NCBI GenBank assembly: GCA_019187225.1
Contig: JABAQQ010000043.1
Span: 1-39,587, forward strand
Length of the DNA: 39,587 nt
Source of the DNA: Saprospiraceae bacterium
GTDB lineage: Bacteria; Bacteroidota; Bacteroidia; Chitinophagales; Saprospiraceae
Direction: 5' to 3'
Part shown: piece by piece, positions 30,605 through 37,919 of the stretch
Layout of the letters: the number at the start of each line of letters is the position of its first letter
How positions within the stretch are numbered: the stretch's first letter is position 1
Position numbers and translations under genes: made by a program
The notes under the pieces: model-generated
The model's database searches: none
What the model was told of the DNA's origin: nothing
What the model saw: only the letters and a program-made list of their open reading frames with translations

Positions 30605-30853
30605 ATGAATTCCTCCAACAACGTCAACATCGAACTTCGCCCCGGAACCCGTCTTATTCGTGAAACACATGGAGGACGTGAGGTGATGTGGGTGGAAGAC
30701 GACACCTTTCTGGGAATGCGCCCGGGTTCCGGAACCTGGTTCTGGCCCATGCTGATCGTCCTCTTCCTATTCCTCATGGGCTCGTCCGCTTTCGGCAGTC
30801 ACAGCGATGTGGACCAGCGCGACAGAGCCGTTCCCGCTGCAAAATACAAGTGA
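30605..30853 (+). CDS. Small hypothetical membrane protein
   Basis: 82 residues from the ATG at 30605. The N-terminal half is polar; one hydrophobic segment (WFWPMLIVLFLFLMG, about 45-59) could span the membrane. The C-terminal tail is charged. I recognise no family. Support for a real gene is the clean start, the plausible topology and a good terminator 60 bp downstream. It stands alone between the MITE-like copy and a 600-bp stretch without a supported gene. Confidence 0.5.
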   Translation: MNSSNNVNIELRPGTRLIRETHGGREVMWVEDDTFLGMRPGSGTWFWPMLIVLFLFLMGSSAFGSHSDVDQRDRAVPAAKYK

Positions 30854-30913
30854 TCCTGCTCACTGAAAACTCGCCAATGCTGCCAGGCGCCGTCGGTACC
30901 ATCTTTCCGACGC

Positions 30914-30946
30914 CGGGGGGGGAGAAAGCTCCTGCCCCCGTTTTTG
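30914..30946 (+). terminator. Rho-independent terminator
   Basis: CGGGGGGGGAG pairs with CTCCTGCCCCCG (one small bulge) around AAAG, followed by TTTTT at 30941-30945. It lies 60 bp after the small membrane-protein gene. The remaining stretch to 31461 holds no gene that I can support. Confidence 0.6.
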
Positions 30947-31418
30947 TCGCCGGCCGTCTTTCCGCACAAAAAGGAAGCACCGTCCCGCACGTCTTTCCCG
31001 GGATACGGCAGTAAATGTTCACAAATTGAAATTCAACGATTTCACCCGTATGTGCCAGGTGCAGGCAAACGGTTATGCATTATGGAGCGGCGATAGGTTT
31101 TTTTTGGGAAAAAATCAATACTTGCATATAGTATTTTATCGGCTGTTTTGGAAAGATGTTTGCAAGGTTAATCGCTTATAACTGTACGGATAAATGATGC
31201 CGTGCAGTTATGTCATCCCTCCTCCCGTCAGAACAGCCATGCAGGTCGTTTTTTGCCACATATCATCAAGGGACAATCCATACCTGGATTGCGCTCCGCA
31301 TTGTCCCAAACCGCCTACCTGATCGCGGCCCGTTTCCATTACTGCAACTGTTTCTGATTTTTTTGACGGCATTTCATGCCCGGTACCTGTATGATCGCAC
31401 TTCTCGCTGTTTGTATGG

Positions 31419-31448
31419 TTTTGATAGCTCACCCAGGTTTTAACTTTA
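31419..31448 (+). promoter_or_regulatory. Possible promoter for triple-repeat protein gene
   Basis: TTTTG at 31419-31423 is followed after 17 bp by TAACTTTA at 31441-31448, one base off TAnnTTTG. It lies 13 bp before the start codon at 31462, which would leave a very short leader. Tentative. Confidence 0.3.
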
Positions 31449-31461
31449 AATTAATCGAACG

Positions 31462-32475
31462 ATGAGTCAAATGACGCGCCAGTACCAGCATATAGCCGCA
31501 TTGCGCCTTTTTTCTGCCCCGAATGATACAGAGATCGAATACAGAGCCGAATTGGATAAAAATAAAAAAACATGGCCGGCCATAGAGATGAAACCAGGCG
31601 TTTTTTTTAGAAAAAAGAAAAGAACAAGACGCAGATATAGACCGGAGGACGGGTCATTGTTCGACATAGAAGAAGGTCAGAAAAAATATAATATCTTATT
31701 GGAATGCCATAAAAGCGGTCTTTATAATTATTGGGAGTCGCTTAAACCGGCCAACAGGGTTTCTTTAATAAAATATGTAGCGAAGATCAATTCATTATAC
31801 ATTTCAGCGGATGGAGAAAAACAATTCCGCAGAATCATACACGACGTGGCCGCGCACAACCATTTTCCCGCTGTAATGGCAAAAGTGTTTTTTGAGATAA
31901 TTTTCAATAACGGCCATATTGGAGAAATAAACAGGAAATTAAGGTTGGCAGGATGGCAACACCTTTCATTGGATGAAAAAATTGCGATCCTTTACGATCT
32001 TTCCTGCCTCTATCCCGAATTAATGAACCATGCAGGAAAAATTTATGATATCGCCAGAGAAGAGCCCGGATACCTGGAACCGCTGGTGGTCAAAGAACTC
32101 AATCGCCTGGCGCTTCTGGATGGAAATTATGAGCATACCCGGGAAAAATTCGGCAAGGTTGGATGGCGTGGGCTGTCGGTGGATGAGAAAATCGTCCTGA
32201 CCAATGGCCTGTGTAAAAAACACCGGGGGATCACGGAAAATCTGAACCAGGTATTGTATAATATCAGGATCTATAATGAACTACCCGCCGTCGTTATTGC
32301 CGAGAAATACAATAATGAAATAGACCGATACCTGGAAGGCGGTGTCATGTCGCATCTTGTGGGAACCATACATGACTTTTCAATCCAGTCGGGAGGTGAG
32401 CTCATCGCCATCAAAGGGGTGGGAAAGGGAAAGATCCGGGAAACGCTGGAACGGCACAGGGCGAGCTTGCGCTGA
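31462..32475 (+). CDS. Orphan helical triple-repeat protein with C-terminal HhH
   Basis: 337 residues from the ATG at 31462; no family recognised. Residues 1-80 are polar, with a basic patch KKKRTRRRYR (51-60). Three related helical units of about 65-70 residues follow: about 89-155, 157-225 and 227-297. Units 2 and 3 share the pattern GW..LS.DEKI.L; units 1 and 3 share a (F/L)PAV motif. A helix-hairpin-helix-like segment, LIAIKGVGKGKI (315-326), ends the protein and suggests DNA or nucleic-acid contact, which the basic patch would suit. AT-richer codon use than the adhesins hints at accessory DNA. The stop codon directly abuts that of the convergent regulator. Confidence 0.75.
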   Translation: MSQMTRQYQHIAALRLFSAPNDTEIEYRAELDKNKKTWPAIEMKPGVFFRKKKRTRRRYRPEDGSLFDIEEGQKKYNILLECHKSGLYNYWESLKPANRVSLIKYVAKINSLYISADGEKQFRRIIHDVAAHNHFPAVMAKVFFEIIFNNGHIGEINRKLRLAGWQHLSLDEKIAILYDLSCLYPELMNHAGKIYDIAREEPGYLEPLVVKELNRLALLDGNYEHTREKFGKVGWRGLSVDEKIVLTNGLCKKHRGITENLNQVLYNIRIYNELPAVVIAEKYNNEIDRYLEGGVMSHLVGTIHDFSIQSGGELIAIKGVGKGKIRETLERHRASLR

Positions 32476-33309
32476 TCACGGCAAAATAAACGCCTGGCTC
32501 AAATAATTGACCCACTGCCGGGCGTCATCGAGATGCCCCAGCGCAGCATTGCACTTCTGGATGATCTTGCGCTTGTAAAAATTCACATTGTGCGTCGAGG
32601 TCCGCATTTTTTCGGCGATCTCGACCGTTGTCAGCCCCAGGTGCATATATTTGATCACAAGCAATTCAGCGGCCTGCAGGCCGAGGTACAACGGGTTGGA
32701 AAGAAAATCGGCGCTCACCTTCTTTTTCATTTCCTGGTTGAAATCATTCATGGCGCCTGGAAATGCCGTCATTCCGAATTCGCCCACTGCCCGGATGGGA
32801 TGCTCTGAAAAAGACCAGTCTTCAAACAGGTCAATGGTCACCAGCGCGATCCGCGGTTTGTTCTCAGGCTTCTGGTAATCCACCACCCAGGCCCGAATGT
32901 GCGCCCGGTAAAATTTTTTCCGCGACCTGTCCTGTATCGGAACGTTGATCGAAAAGTGGCACCGCTCGCATTGCCCGGCATGGATGCGTTCGAGCGCAAT
33001 GGTGCGGTAAAGGGCAAAAATCCAGCCGTACGCGCGCGGTATGGCCTCCATAAAATGGTACAATTGCCATTCCCGCGGATTGTGATACCCCAACCGTCGA
33101 AGTCCCGCACCGTCCGCCCTGATAATGTCCTTGGTTTCGAAGGACATCAGGTGGCCCACCCGCATATCTTCGTTGCGAACCGCGTGCTGAAGCTCCTCAT
33201 AACAACGCAGGAGTTCTTCCTGGGTCGGTGCAGTAACCTCTATAAAGGACTTTTCTAAGTAGTCCTTTTTAAAGACAAATGGTGAAGAAAATGGTAGCAG
33301 TTGCGGCAT
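32476..33309 (-). CDS. PAS-like / LuxR-type HTH regulator A
   Basis: 277 residues from the ATG at 33309. Residues 55-165 have a PAS-like pattern (LRRLGYHNPREW, 70-81, then alternating strands around WVVDY). Residues 211-255 form a LuxR/GerE-type helix-turn-helix: AAELLVIKYMHLGLTTVEIA, then THNVNFYKRKIIQKC. PAS folds sense ligands or redox state and the HTH binds DNA; the signal is unknown. There is no receiver domain, so it is not a standard response regulator. Cys114 and Cys117 (CERC) could bind metal or act in redox sensing. It resembles the regulator encoded 448 bp upstream on the same strand. Confidence 0.75.
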   Translation of the reverse strand: MPQLLPFSSPFVFKKDYLEKSFIEVTAPTQEELLRCYEELQHAVRNEDMRVGHLMSFETKDIIRADGAGLRRLGYHNPREWQLYHFMEAIPRAYGWIFALYRTIALERIHAGQCERCHFSINVPIQDRSRKKFYRAHIRAWVVDYQKPENKPRIALVTIDLFEDWSFSEHPIRAVGEFGMTAFPGAMNDFNQEMKKKVSADFLSNPLYLGLQAAELLVIKYMHLGLTTVEIAEKMRTSTHNVNFYKRKIIQKCNAALGHLDDARQWVNYLSQAFILP

Positions 33310-33756
33310 ATGAATTTGTATTTTGACTCCTTCATGTATTGATTCGTTTTTGCTGCCTCATTTTCAAGCCGTCCTTCGTAAAAACAAAGCACGGGTACAC
33401 ATTCAACGGGTTTGTGGAGTGCGTGTTTTAAAATGCATTGCCTTTTCCTCGTTACCGGTTCGGACACATACCAAAGTGGTAAGCAGCGTCAGAAAAAAAC
33501 TATAAGCTACAACCTGGTGGCAGCATTGGTCGAAAAAAGGGAACAGGCGTTTGAATTTCCGGGGAGAAACTGGCGGATGCCACCCTGAGGCGGGTAGCCT
33601 GTACATGAGAAGTGCGGGAAACTTGCAGTCCTGACGATGGGAAAAACGAAAAGCAAAATGAGTCTTGAAAAAACCGCAAGGATTAGGTGGGGCTCTTCGT
33701 TCGTCAGCTACGATTCAAAGGTGTGGCAAATGTCGGCTGGATTGCAACAGAATACC
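33310..33756. other. 447-bp intergenic gap between the two regulators
   Basis: No RNA gene, terminator or supported CDS is seen. Short open frames here lack protein-like composition. The gap may hold the promoter of regulator A, but no clear TAnnTTTG element was found close to its start. Confidence 0.4.
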
Positions 33757-34710
33757 CTATACTAATATTTTGACGGAAGGCTCGATATAGCGCAATCCCT
33801 TGAGGAACATGGCGATGTGATACGTGTTTGGAAAGTCGCGGTGGAATGCTTCCTTCATCTTCCGGTTGATTTCCGAGGAGTATTTCTTGACAATGGCCTC
33901 CTTGTGTTTGATGCGGCCGGCCACTTCCTTGTGGGTGACGGGCGGCAAACCGTTCTGGATGTATTTTTCTTTTTCCACCTCCGGCTTGATTCGATCAATA
34001 TCTGCAAAGCCTTGTAATATTTTAAGATGGATCGGATCCAGTTGAAGCGGCAGCGAATCCATAAAACGCTTGAACACCACCCGCTCGACGGCTTCCATCC
34101 TGTTTCCTTCCGGATCGAATACACGCGGCGTGGTGGGCAACGTGATGCCTTGCCCCTGGTAACGGCAGATCACCATGTACGAGCTGATCTGCCTGACCAT
34201 TCTGCCGTTCGCGTCCAGCATCAGCGGCATGGACATCTGTTTGACCCAAACGTATTTCCCGTTCTTTTTCTGGACGGGATAATTGATCATGTACCGGTGT
34301 TTCAGGGGTTTGAGGATCAAATTACCCTCGTACAATACCTGGTAGAACAAAGAGCCGAGACGCATATACATGTCCCGGAACTGGTCGTGGATGATGGCCA
34401 GGGCCAGGTATTCGTTCCACTCTTCGGACGTATAACCCAAAACACGCTCGACCCCGTGGGACCACTCCACCTCCAGCGTATCATTGTTCAGGATGGAATA
34501 ATACTCGTCGTGGTGATCCAGCAATTTAAGTATCTTTCTGAATCTTTTCACCTTGTAAAAAGGCGGGGTCATGGGATCTCCCAGCTGCGGCTTTTGACTG
34601 AAGTATATATTTCTGAAAACATTGTATTCGTCTGGCGCAAGAGGCATCTTTTCAGAATTTAATTCTGCAAGATATGACGACGTATTTGTATTACTACTAA
34701 AAAATGTCAT
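33757..34710 (-). CDS. PAS / HTH regulator B
   Basis: 317 residues from the ATG at 34710. Residues 75-182 form a PAS_3-like domain: VEWSHGVERVLGYTSEEW (81-98), then the paired strands KNGKYVWVKQMSMPL and the closing ISSYMVI. Residues 224-290 hold a LuxR-like HTH interrupted by a charged insertion: LDPIHLKIL, then VTHKEVAGRIKHKEAIVKKY. The layout is shared with regulator A, including the LGY...EW motif, so the two are probably paralogues. The insertion before the recognition helix is unusual. Ligand and targets are unknown. No terminator is evident downstream. Confidence 0.75.
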   Translation of the reverse strand: MTFFSSNTNTSSYLAELNSEKMPLAPDEYNVFRNIYFSQKPQLGDPMTPPFYKVKRFRKILKLLDHHDEYYSILNNDTLEVEWSHGVERVLGYTSEEWNEYLALAIIHDQFRDMYMRLGSLFYQVLYEGNLILKPLKHRYMINYPVQKKNGKYVWVKQMSMPLMLDANGRMVRQISSYMVICRYQGQGITLPTTPRVFDPEGNRMEAVERVVFKRFMDSLPLQLDPIHLKILQGFADIDRIKPEVEKEKYIQNGLPPVTHKEVAGRIKHKEAIVKKYSSEINRKMKEAFHRDFPNTYHIAMFLKGLRYIEPSVKILV

Positions 34711-34761
34711 ATTTTAGACAAGCATGGCGCCTGCCTTCGGTGTGCTCTTGTATTCCCCGGA

Positions 34762-34806
34762 AGCAGTCAAAAAGAAAAAGAGACATCGCGTTTTCAGTCT
34801 GTCTCT
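34762..34806 (-). terminator. Terminator overlapping the end of the pentapeptide gene
   Basis: On the minus strand AGAGACA (complement of 34800-34806) pairs with TGTCTCT (complement of 34779-34785), followed by TTTTCTTTTTG. The stop codon of the pentapeptide gene (34794-34796) lies in the loop. Confidence 0.6.
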
Positions 34807-36347
34807 TCCTGCAATATATTCAAATAAATATCCAGTGTGTCGGCGCCGTCCCGGATCGCCTGGCCGATTTCGAGCGCCCTGGCATGTTCTGGGGGCGACA
34901 GGTATTTTTCGGGTTTATAGTTGTATTCCCGTTGCAGTTGTTCAAAACGTTTCTGTTGAAGTTGCCATATCTCTTCCCGCAATTTTTCTTTTTCTAATTG
35001 CTGCATCTCCTTGTCTTTCAACTGGGCCTCTTTCTCCGCGATCTCCAGCAACAATTTCTTGTTGCCCAGCCGTTTTTCCTCAAACTCCAGATAAAGGTTG
35101 GCCCCCTTGTACAGATAATAAACGGTCGCCAAAAGTACGATAATGGGAGAAGCAAGCGTGATAGTGACGGAACCCCAACCGAGGTTGAACACCCTGAAGG
35201 AAGGCCCGTCCCGCACGACAATCTTTTCCAGGTCGCGCAGTTGGTTCAATAGATTGGCAATAGAAGTTAGGGTATACTCCGGCAATTGGATGGCCAATTT
35301 CAAAGTCGGCTCCTGGACAACTTTTTGCGGGCTGGGAAGAAACCGGGTTGGGTCGAGAATGAAATCTTTCGGAATATCGCTGAAATAGCCGACTATTTTT
35401 CCAAATGCTTCGATATCCTGAGTTTCCCTCGCATGACTAAAATAGGTGGTAAAAATATTGCTGATCAACACCCTTATTTCCCGGGTGTTGTATTTCATAT
35501 TTTCCAGCCGCCTGGCTGCAAGTTCGGCCTGGTGCAGATTGTCCACATATTCGGGATCTGTTTCCAGTACCTGATGAAGGACCCTTTTGTAAAATTCGAC
35601 CGGATCCTCATCGAAGGCATTCCACCTGTCAAAATTGTCCTGAACGGGCGTATCTTTAAAAACGGTGTTGACAAACACGCACATCTCCATACCGTCGAGT
35701 TCTTTCCAGTCATTTTTAATGCTCTCGAACAATACGTTTTTAAAGTAGCAGTCCGTAATCGCCGTTTTGAAGTTGTCTCCCTCCACGAACTGCACCTCCT
35801 CGAAAGTGACTTCCTGAATGCTCGCATGATGTATTCCCACTCTTTGCAGAAGGACTTTTCTGAATACCACATCTTTGTAAACGCTTGTCCCGACCCAGTC
35901 GCACAAGCCGACCGATTTTTGGGAATTGAAGATGCACTCCTCCACCACCGTTCCGTCCTGAAAAGAACACTGATCGAAACGGGCGTTGATCTCGCACCGT
36001 TGTATTTGACATTCCATAAAATTGGAATCCAGGAAATCGCCGTTGAACATACAATCCGTAAAGCGGCAGTTCAAAAAATCCGTATGATGAATATCGAAGG
36101 CCCAAAACTGACAATTGATAAAAACCGCCTCCTCGAACGAAACCTCATCGAGGATGAGTGTTATTTTTTTATCCCTCATCTGAAAGGCCGGCAATTCGAT
36201 CCCGGAAATATACAAGGGTTCTTCGCCGCCGCTCCATGCCTGCAATTGCGCGACCACCGCTTCAGGGTCGCTGTGCTCACCGCAGTATTCGCTGAAGGAA
36301 ATGGCTTGTTTTTCGCATTCCGGATTTTTGCATTGGTGACGTGACAT
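34794..36347 (-). CDS. Pentapeptide-repeat membrane protein with N-terminal Zn-knuckle-like motif
   Basis: 517 residues from the ATG at 36347; a TTG 27 bp earlier is less likely. The N-terminus has a Cys-rich motif with Cys6, Cys11, Cys22 and His25 (C-x4-C-x10-C-x2-H) that could bind zinc. Residues 70-240 are pentapeptide-like repeats with a Phe or Leu every fifth residue (FINCQF, FLNCRF, FLDSNF), expected to form a right-handed quadrilateral helix. A linker with a helical segment follows. One transmembrane helix lies near 395-417 (SVTITLASPIIVLLATVYYLY), then a long Glu/Lys/Gln-rich coiled coil (about 420-475) with a short C-terminal tail. Function unknown; pentapeptide repeats are binding scaffolds. 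It may be a membrane-tethered partner of nearby effectors, inferred only from proximity. A terminator overlaps its end. Confidence 0.8.
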   Translation of the reverse strand: MSRHQCKNPECEKQAISFSEYCGEHSDPEAVVAQLQAWSGGEEPLYISGIELPAFQMRDKKITLILDEVSFEEAVFINCQFWAFDIHHTDFLNCRFTDCMFNGDFLDSNFMECQIQRCEINARFDQCSFQDGTVVEECIFNSQKSVGLCDWVGTSVYKDVVFRKVLLQRVGIHHASIQEVTFEEVQFVEGDNFKTAITDCYFKNVLFESIKNDWKELDGMEMCVFVNTVFKDTPVQDNFDRWNAFDEDPVEFYKRVLHQVLETDPEYVDNLHQAELAARRLENMKYNTREIRVLISNIFTTYFSHARETQDIEAFGKIVGYFSDIPKDFILDPTRFLPSPQKVVQEPTLKLAIQLPEYTLTSIANLLNQLRDLEKIVVRDGPSFRVFNLGWGSVTITLASPIIVLLATVYYLYKGANLYLEFEEKRLGNKKLLLEIAEKEAQLKDKEMQQLEKEKLREEIWQLQQKRFEQLQREYNYKPEKYLSPPEHARALEIGQAIRDGADTLDIYLNILQEETD

Positions 36348-36392
36348 AAAAGTATTTTTTAGCCGTTGGATCAAACATGAATCATTTGAAAT

Positions 36393-36611
36393 TTAATGAA
36401 ACAACGCCTTCCATATACCGGATTTCTCGAGGTGTTGCTGCGTATCGATATGCGGGCATTTTTGATTCGGATGGCGGTTGCTTTCCGGAACCGCAAACTC
36501 ATAGACCAAAGCGGTAATTTTTGTCGCCTCCCCAATGGGTTGATCGGCAATAAATTTCGGCAAGTGACCGATACCCCGCCCGAACCAGGCTTCCGCTTCC
36601 GGTTTGCTCAC
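36393..36611 (-). CDS. Possible small protein (weakly supported)
   Basis: An open frame on the minus strand, 72 residues from a GTG near 36611 or 90 from a TTG at 36665, ending at 36393. It contains no internal Met. The sequence (EAWFGRGIGHLPKF near the start, GIWKALFH at the end) looks protein-like but matches no family I know. It lies between two minus-strand genes and could instead be a gene fragment. An overlapping plus-strand frame is equally open, so confidence is low. Confidence 0.25.
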   Translation of the reverse strand: MSKPEAEAWFGRGIGHLPKFIADQPIGEATKITALVYEFAVPESNRHPNQKCPHIDTQQHLEKSGIWKALFH

Positions 36612-36736
36612 TTTATTATTAACCGGAGCATCGAATGCCTGGATTTTGGACAATTCGGTGATCAATTAAAGTTTGATTTTTCAAGGGAAAGATACTTCCG
36701 GAATTGGAAAGTTACCCATGAACTCGCTGAATACAT

Positions 36737-37843
36737 TTACGACCGGTTCGCCTTCTCTACCGGTATATTCATACCGGCTATCAGGGCGCCAATCCTCTTT
36801 TTGTCGTTCAGCAGATCAATCAATGCATCATCGGAAAAAAACCTGCTCTGTATGTTGTGCGCCACCGCGCTGTCGAGATGATGCAGGTTGTCCAGAAAGA
36901 ACTGGTCCAGCACCGGGTGTTCCCTGTTTTCCCCGACAATGAACAAGGTTTTCTGTTCGAAACCGTTGTCAAAGATCATTTTCGCTTCATCCAGCACGGG
37001 TCCCGTGACATTTCTCGTGTCCATCACGATGACCGGACAGAGCTGCATCAATATCAAAACAGATTCTTTCCAACGGGAGCCGTCGTAGGTGCGGTATATG
37101 TTCGTGGAATCGAAAAAAGATATTTTATTCCGCTGGGGCACCTTGCTGTCGAGCAGCGAAGCCACCGGGGTCAGCAGCGTGCGGTTGATCCTCGCCTGCA
37201 TGATCAGTTTGTTCTCCTCCGATGTGGAAAGAAAAAGCAGCAACGGCGGCACAAACCATGAAAATGTCATGTAGATCAGGAACGAACAGACCACAAACCA
37301 ATACACCATCCTCATCCATGTCATATCCGAAAATATAACTGCGATCAAAAAAGCCATTCCGGCAATGCCGGGTATGAAAATCAAAACAGGAGATGACTTG
37401 TCTTTCAGCATCCTGATCTTCACAACCTGCCGTATCTCCGGCATGCCGGGCCATCCGCGGAATCCGACATAACGGACCGAATTGGTATAAAATACCCCTA
37501 CCATGGCAAAAGTAAAAACGCACACTGCACTGTTGACGATGCTGATACCCATTTCCAGGATCGCCGGCACGGGGCGCTCGCGGAACGCAGCCATTCCGTT
37601 CTGCCAGAGCCACCAGGGAATAAAGAGCAGTATCCCCAGTATCAGACAGGCGACCAGAGAAACGCGCAACCCGGCATGCCTGCCCCGGAGATAATTTTCC
37701 CTGTCCTTTTTGTCAAAAATATCGTACCCGAAAATGAAACGCAGCGAATACTTCAGGGCATAGGCCAGCCCTGCAAACGGCAGGACCAGCACAAACAATA
37801 TCAAATACCCGATCAATTCGAAGAGCAGCCTGATCTGTTTCAT
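36737..37843 (-). CDS. Multi-pass membrane protein with TIR/NDT-like cytosolic domain
   Basis: 368 residues from the ATG at 37843. About five hydrophobic segments (9-30, 60-80, 97-120, 152-171, 178-204) are followed by a soluble domain (205-368). That domain has a Rossmann/flavodoxin-like pattern: RWKESVLILMQLCPVIVMDT (257-276), then RNVTGPVLDEAKMIF with Glu286, then KTLFIVGE. The order of a hydrophobic strand ending in D, a glycine turn and a helix with Glu recalls nucleoside-deoxyribosyltransferase/TIR-type folds, but the match is by eye and weak. It is divergent from the patatin-TIR gene across a 76-bp gap, so the two may be co-regulated. A TATATTTG -7 element (complement of 37865-37872) lies 21 bp before its start. 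Confidence 0.75.
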   Translation of the reverse strand: MKQIRLLFELIGYLILFVLVLPFAGLAYALKYSLRFIFGYDIFDKKDRENYLRGRHAGLRVSLVACLILGILLFIPWWLWQNGMAAFRERPVPAILEMGISIVNSAVCVFTFAMVGVFYTNSVRYVGFRGWPGMPEIRQVVKIRMLKDKSSPVLIFIPGIAGMAFLIAVIFSDMTWMRMVYWFVVCSFLIYMTFSWFVPPLLLFLSTSEENKLIMQARINRTLLTPVASLLDSKVPQRNKISFFDSTNIYRTYDGSRWKESVLILMQLCPVIVMDTRNVTGPVLDEAKMIFDNGFEQKTLFIVGENREHPVLDQFFLDNLHHLDSAVAHNIQSRFFSDDALIDLLNDKKRIGALIAGMNIPVEKANRS

Positions 37844-37864
37844 TTCAGGGAAAAGCGAGGAGCG

Positions 37865-37914
37865 GCAAATATACCCGTTGCAGATGATATCTGCCGGAAA
37901 TGGCGCTACATTTG
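37865..37914. promoter_or_regulatory. Divergent promoter pair between TIR-like membrane gene and patatin-TIR gene
   Basis: On the minus strand TATATTTG (complement of 37865-37872) and on the plus strand TACATTTG (37907-37914) both fit the TAnnTTTG -7 consensus exactly. Good -33 TTTG boxes at standard spacing are not seen for either. The plus-strand element ends 5 bp before the ATG at 37920, implying a nearly leaderless mRNA. Confidence 0.5.
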
Positions 37915-37919
37915 CCCAA

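Noticed and set aside
31210-31443. 77-codon open frame before the triple-repeat gene
   Set aside because: Composition is not protein-like, an equally open frame lies on the other strand, and no terminator or family supports it.
33310-33756. tRNA or small RNA gene in the regulator gap
   Set aside because: No T-loop GTTCRANNC with a matching acceptor stem and no terminator hairpin was found.
35286-36344. Open frame (352 codons) opposite the pentapeptide gene
   Set aside because: It is fully antisense to a gene with clear pentapeptide periodicity, a TM helix and a coiled coil; the translation shows no recognisable family.
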